Positions 62,816 through 64,000 of a stretch of DNA of 64,000 nt are shown here, piece by piece. Origin of the DNA: Bacillus sp. RAR_GA_16 (GTDB lineage Bacteria > Bacillota > Bacilli > Bacillales > Guptibacillaceae); contig NZ_JAIUKZ010000001.1 in NCBI RefSeq assembly GCF_020165985.1, forward strand, positions 186,001 through 250,000. Direction: 5' to 3'. The notes below the pieces were generated by a model. It did no database searches and was not told the DNA's origin. It worked only from the letters and a program-made list of their open reading frames with translations. The translations under genes and the position numbers were made by a program. The first letter of the stretch is position 1. Every line of letters begins with the position of its first letter.

Positions 62816-62823
62816 GATATTGG

Positions 62824-62852
62824 AAAAGCTCGGCTAACGCCGGGCTTTTTTG
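62824..62852 (+). terminator. Terminator after the siderophore-binding protein gene
   Basis: Arms AAGCTCGGC and GCCGGGCTT (one U-G pair) with a TAAC loop and T-run, about 8 nt after the stop codon. Confidence 0.88.
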
Positions 62853-62975
62853 CTTACCTTTACACGATTAAGGGAACTAGAGTAGAAGAAGATTTTCTTT
62901 TCATAAGAAAATAGCAAGAAGACAAGTTCTGATCAGGTATACTAATAGAAAGACACATAAGGAGGGGATCAATCG

Positions 62976-63893
62976 ATGCCAAATGTCTGGACACATATTT
63001 TATTCGGAGAAGAAGCTGCGATGGAAGCCGGCATATGGAATACGATCAAAGGTGACCTGCCTTTTTTTCGACTAGGGGCACAGGGGCCTGACCCTTTCTT
63101 TTATCATCATTTCTGGCCTTGGAAAAAGAATAAGCCTGTTCAAGAAGTTGGAGCAGTTCTCCATCAAGATCATTGCGGCCCATTCCTCATGGAAATGATT
63201 GAATATGGAAAACAAGATGATCCGATGCTTCGCGCCTATATCCTTGGGTTCGTCACCCACCATATCCTTGATCGAAACACCCATCCTTATATTCACTACC
63301 GTTCCGGTCTAGAAGGCAATCGTCATCAGCAATTAGAAATTATTATCGATACCATTCTAATGAAAGAATATAAAGATGTGGAAACGTGGAAAACCCCCGT
63401 TTATGCCGAGATTCAGATAGGTAAATCGCTCTATCCCCCAATTGAACTCATGCTGTATGAATTGATTCAGTCCTTTTATCCAGAGACGGCTGAACGTATG
63501 CCCGAGGACTTTATCAATCAATCTTATCGTGATATGGTGCTTGCGCTCAAAATTTTATTCGATCCGCACGGATGGAAGAATCAGCTTTTAAAAAAACAAG
63601 TCTCTTCCTTTTCCTATCGCAAACAAATCGGCGATGAAGATTATTTAAATCGAGAAGGCACAACGTGGATTCATCCAGCTGTGAAAGATGAGGAATCGAC
63701 AGCGACTTTTGAGGAGCTGCTTGAACAAGCGGAAGAAGAAGCAACCACGATCCTGCCTCTGATTCATGACTACTGGCATAATGAAGAAGACTGCATCACG
63801 GAGTTAAAAACACAAATCGGCAACCGCTCCTATGACACAGGAAAAGATTGCACGCTGCCACTTGAATTAAAGCATTTCGATCCAATTTTGTAA
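62976..63893 (+). CDS. Zinc-dependent phospholipase C family protein
   Basis: 305 residues. MPNVWTHILFGEEAA, GAQGPDPFFYHHFWPW and YILGFVTHHILDRNTHPYIHYRSGLEGNRHQQLEIIID contain the spaced His/Asp zinc ligands of the Zn-dependent PLC/PA-phosphatase-like domain. No signal peptide is seen, so it is likely cytosolic, and its substrate may not be phospholipid. AAGGAGGGG precedes the ATG. Confidence 0.85.
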   Translation: MPNVWTHILFGEEAAMEAGIWNTIKGDLPFFRLGAQGPDPFFYHHFWPWKKNKPVQEVGAVLHQDHCGPFLMEMIEYGKQDDPMLRAYILGFVTHHILDRNTHPYIHYRSGLEGNRHQQLEIIIDTILMKEYKDVETWKTPVYAEIQIGKSLYPPIELMLYELIQSFYPETAERMPEDFINQSYRDMVLALKILFDPHGWKNQLLKKQVSSFSYRKQIGDEDYLNREGTTWIHPAVKDEESTATFEELLEQAEEEATTILPLIHDYWHNEEDCITELKTQIGNRSYDTGKDCTLPLELKHFDPIL

Positions 63894-63910
63894 GGGGTTT
63901 CACCACATAA

Positions 63911-63949
63911 AAAGGCTCAGAGCACTGTTACATGTTGCTCTGAGCTTTT
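63911..63949. terminator. Bidirectional terminator after the Zn-PLC-like gene
   Basis: Arms GCTCAGAGCA (63914-63923) and TGCTCTGAGC (63936-63945), with AAAA on the left and TTTT on the right, between convergent genes. Confidence 0.88.
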
Positions 63950-64000
63950 CTACGGGTTGCGGGAAGAAGAAAAGCGCTTAATTCCGCGATATTCCTGATA
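63950..64000 (-). CDS. C-terminal end of a gene running off the right edge
   Basis: The minus strand reads 16 codons, YQEYRGIKRFSSSRNP, then TAG at 63952-63950, directly before a terminator that would serve both genes. I do not recognise the protein from this short tail. Confidence 0.4.
   Translation of the reverse strand, partial: YQEYRGIKRFSSSRNP

Noticed and set aside
1-64000. tRNA or rRNA genes, CRISPR arrays, insertion sequences, prophage genes
   Set aside because: None was seen on either strand. The only direct or inverted repeats found are terminators and the short REP-like elements listed.

Overview
The window is a chromosomal stretch of a low-to-medium GC, motile Gram-positive bacterium of the order Bacillales, most likely a Bacillaceae-type organism. 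The evidence is the Bacillus-style fla/che gene order with ylxF, flhO/flhP, swrD, FliY and FlaG, sigma-D and sigma-B type promoters, FliW/CsrA control of flagellin, and many YflT-, YwdI- and SLAP-type Bacillus families. I cannot fix the genus from sequence alone.

Region 1 (1-33100, nearly all minus strand) is one compact flagellar supercluster. Reading in the direction of transcription from the right it holds fliW-csrA-(glyoxalase-like gene)-hag-flaG-fliD-fliT-fliS-motA-motB-fliL-flgM-flgN-flgK-flgL. A short divergent plus-strand pair flhO-flhP follows. Then comes the long fla operon flgB-flgC-fliE-F-G-H-I-J-ylxF-fliK-flgD-(flagellar operon protein)-flgE-swrD-fliM-fliY-fliO-P-Q-R-flhB-flhA-flhF-flhG-sigD, with sigD cut by the window edge. 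The layout departs from the B. subtilis model. There is no cheY between fliY and fliO and no cheBAWCD between flhG and sigD. fliL sits beside motB. FliY seems to have lost CheC-type catalytic residues. Sigma-D promoters precede hag, fliD and flgM.

The most striking object is at the 3' end of flagellin (30371-30753, minus). About 330 nt carry all four conserved group I intron core elements (P, Q, R, S), with a compensatory change in P4. They lie between the hag stop codon region and an orphan second flagellin C-terminus. A 5' splice site at a codon boundary inside hag would give a flagellin with an alternative, 12-residue-longer tail, while the unspliced transcript still encodes a complete flagellin.

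Region 2 (33288-41750) is a set of small metabolic and stress units: the pxpBAC 5-oxoprolinase operon, an aldehyde dehydrogenase with a sigma-B-like promoter, a GNAT acetyltransferase, a YwdI-like protein, beta-carbonic anhydrase, a DJ-1/PfpI protein, a TerC-family membrane protein, a DUF1499 protein and a YflT-like general stress protein. Region 3 (41756-43913) is an islet in which an ECF-like sigma factor with a pentapeptide-repeat-like tail is co-translated with a C45-family peptidase/acyltransferase, and REP-like inverted repeats flank the pair. Region 4 (43998-58033) holds class II fumarase, a TAXI-TRAP transporter with its DUF1850 partner, a SLAP protein with an aromatic-acid-exporter-like protein, DUF429, glutathione peroxidase, a methyltransferase, a B12-binding radical SAM enzyme, an amidase and a DMT-family exporter. 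Region 5 (58085-62815) is a Fur-type iron-siderophore uptake locus (binding protein, two permeases, ATPase, FhuF-like reductase). The right edge holds a zinc-dependent phospholipase C-like gene and the last codons of a convergent gene.

Four genes (flhF, pxpA, fumC, fhuF-like) are each broken by one extra base. In all four, collapsing a GAATC/GATTC to GATC restores the frame. This shared signature points to a systematic DNA-level or sequencing cause, not to four independent gene losses.
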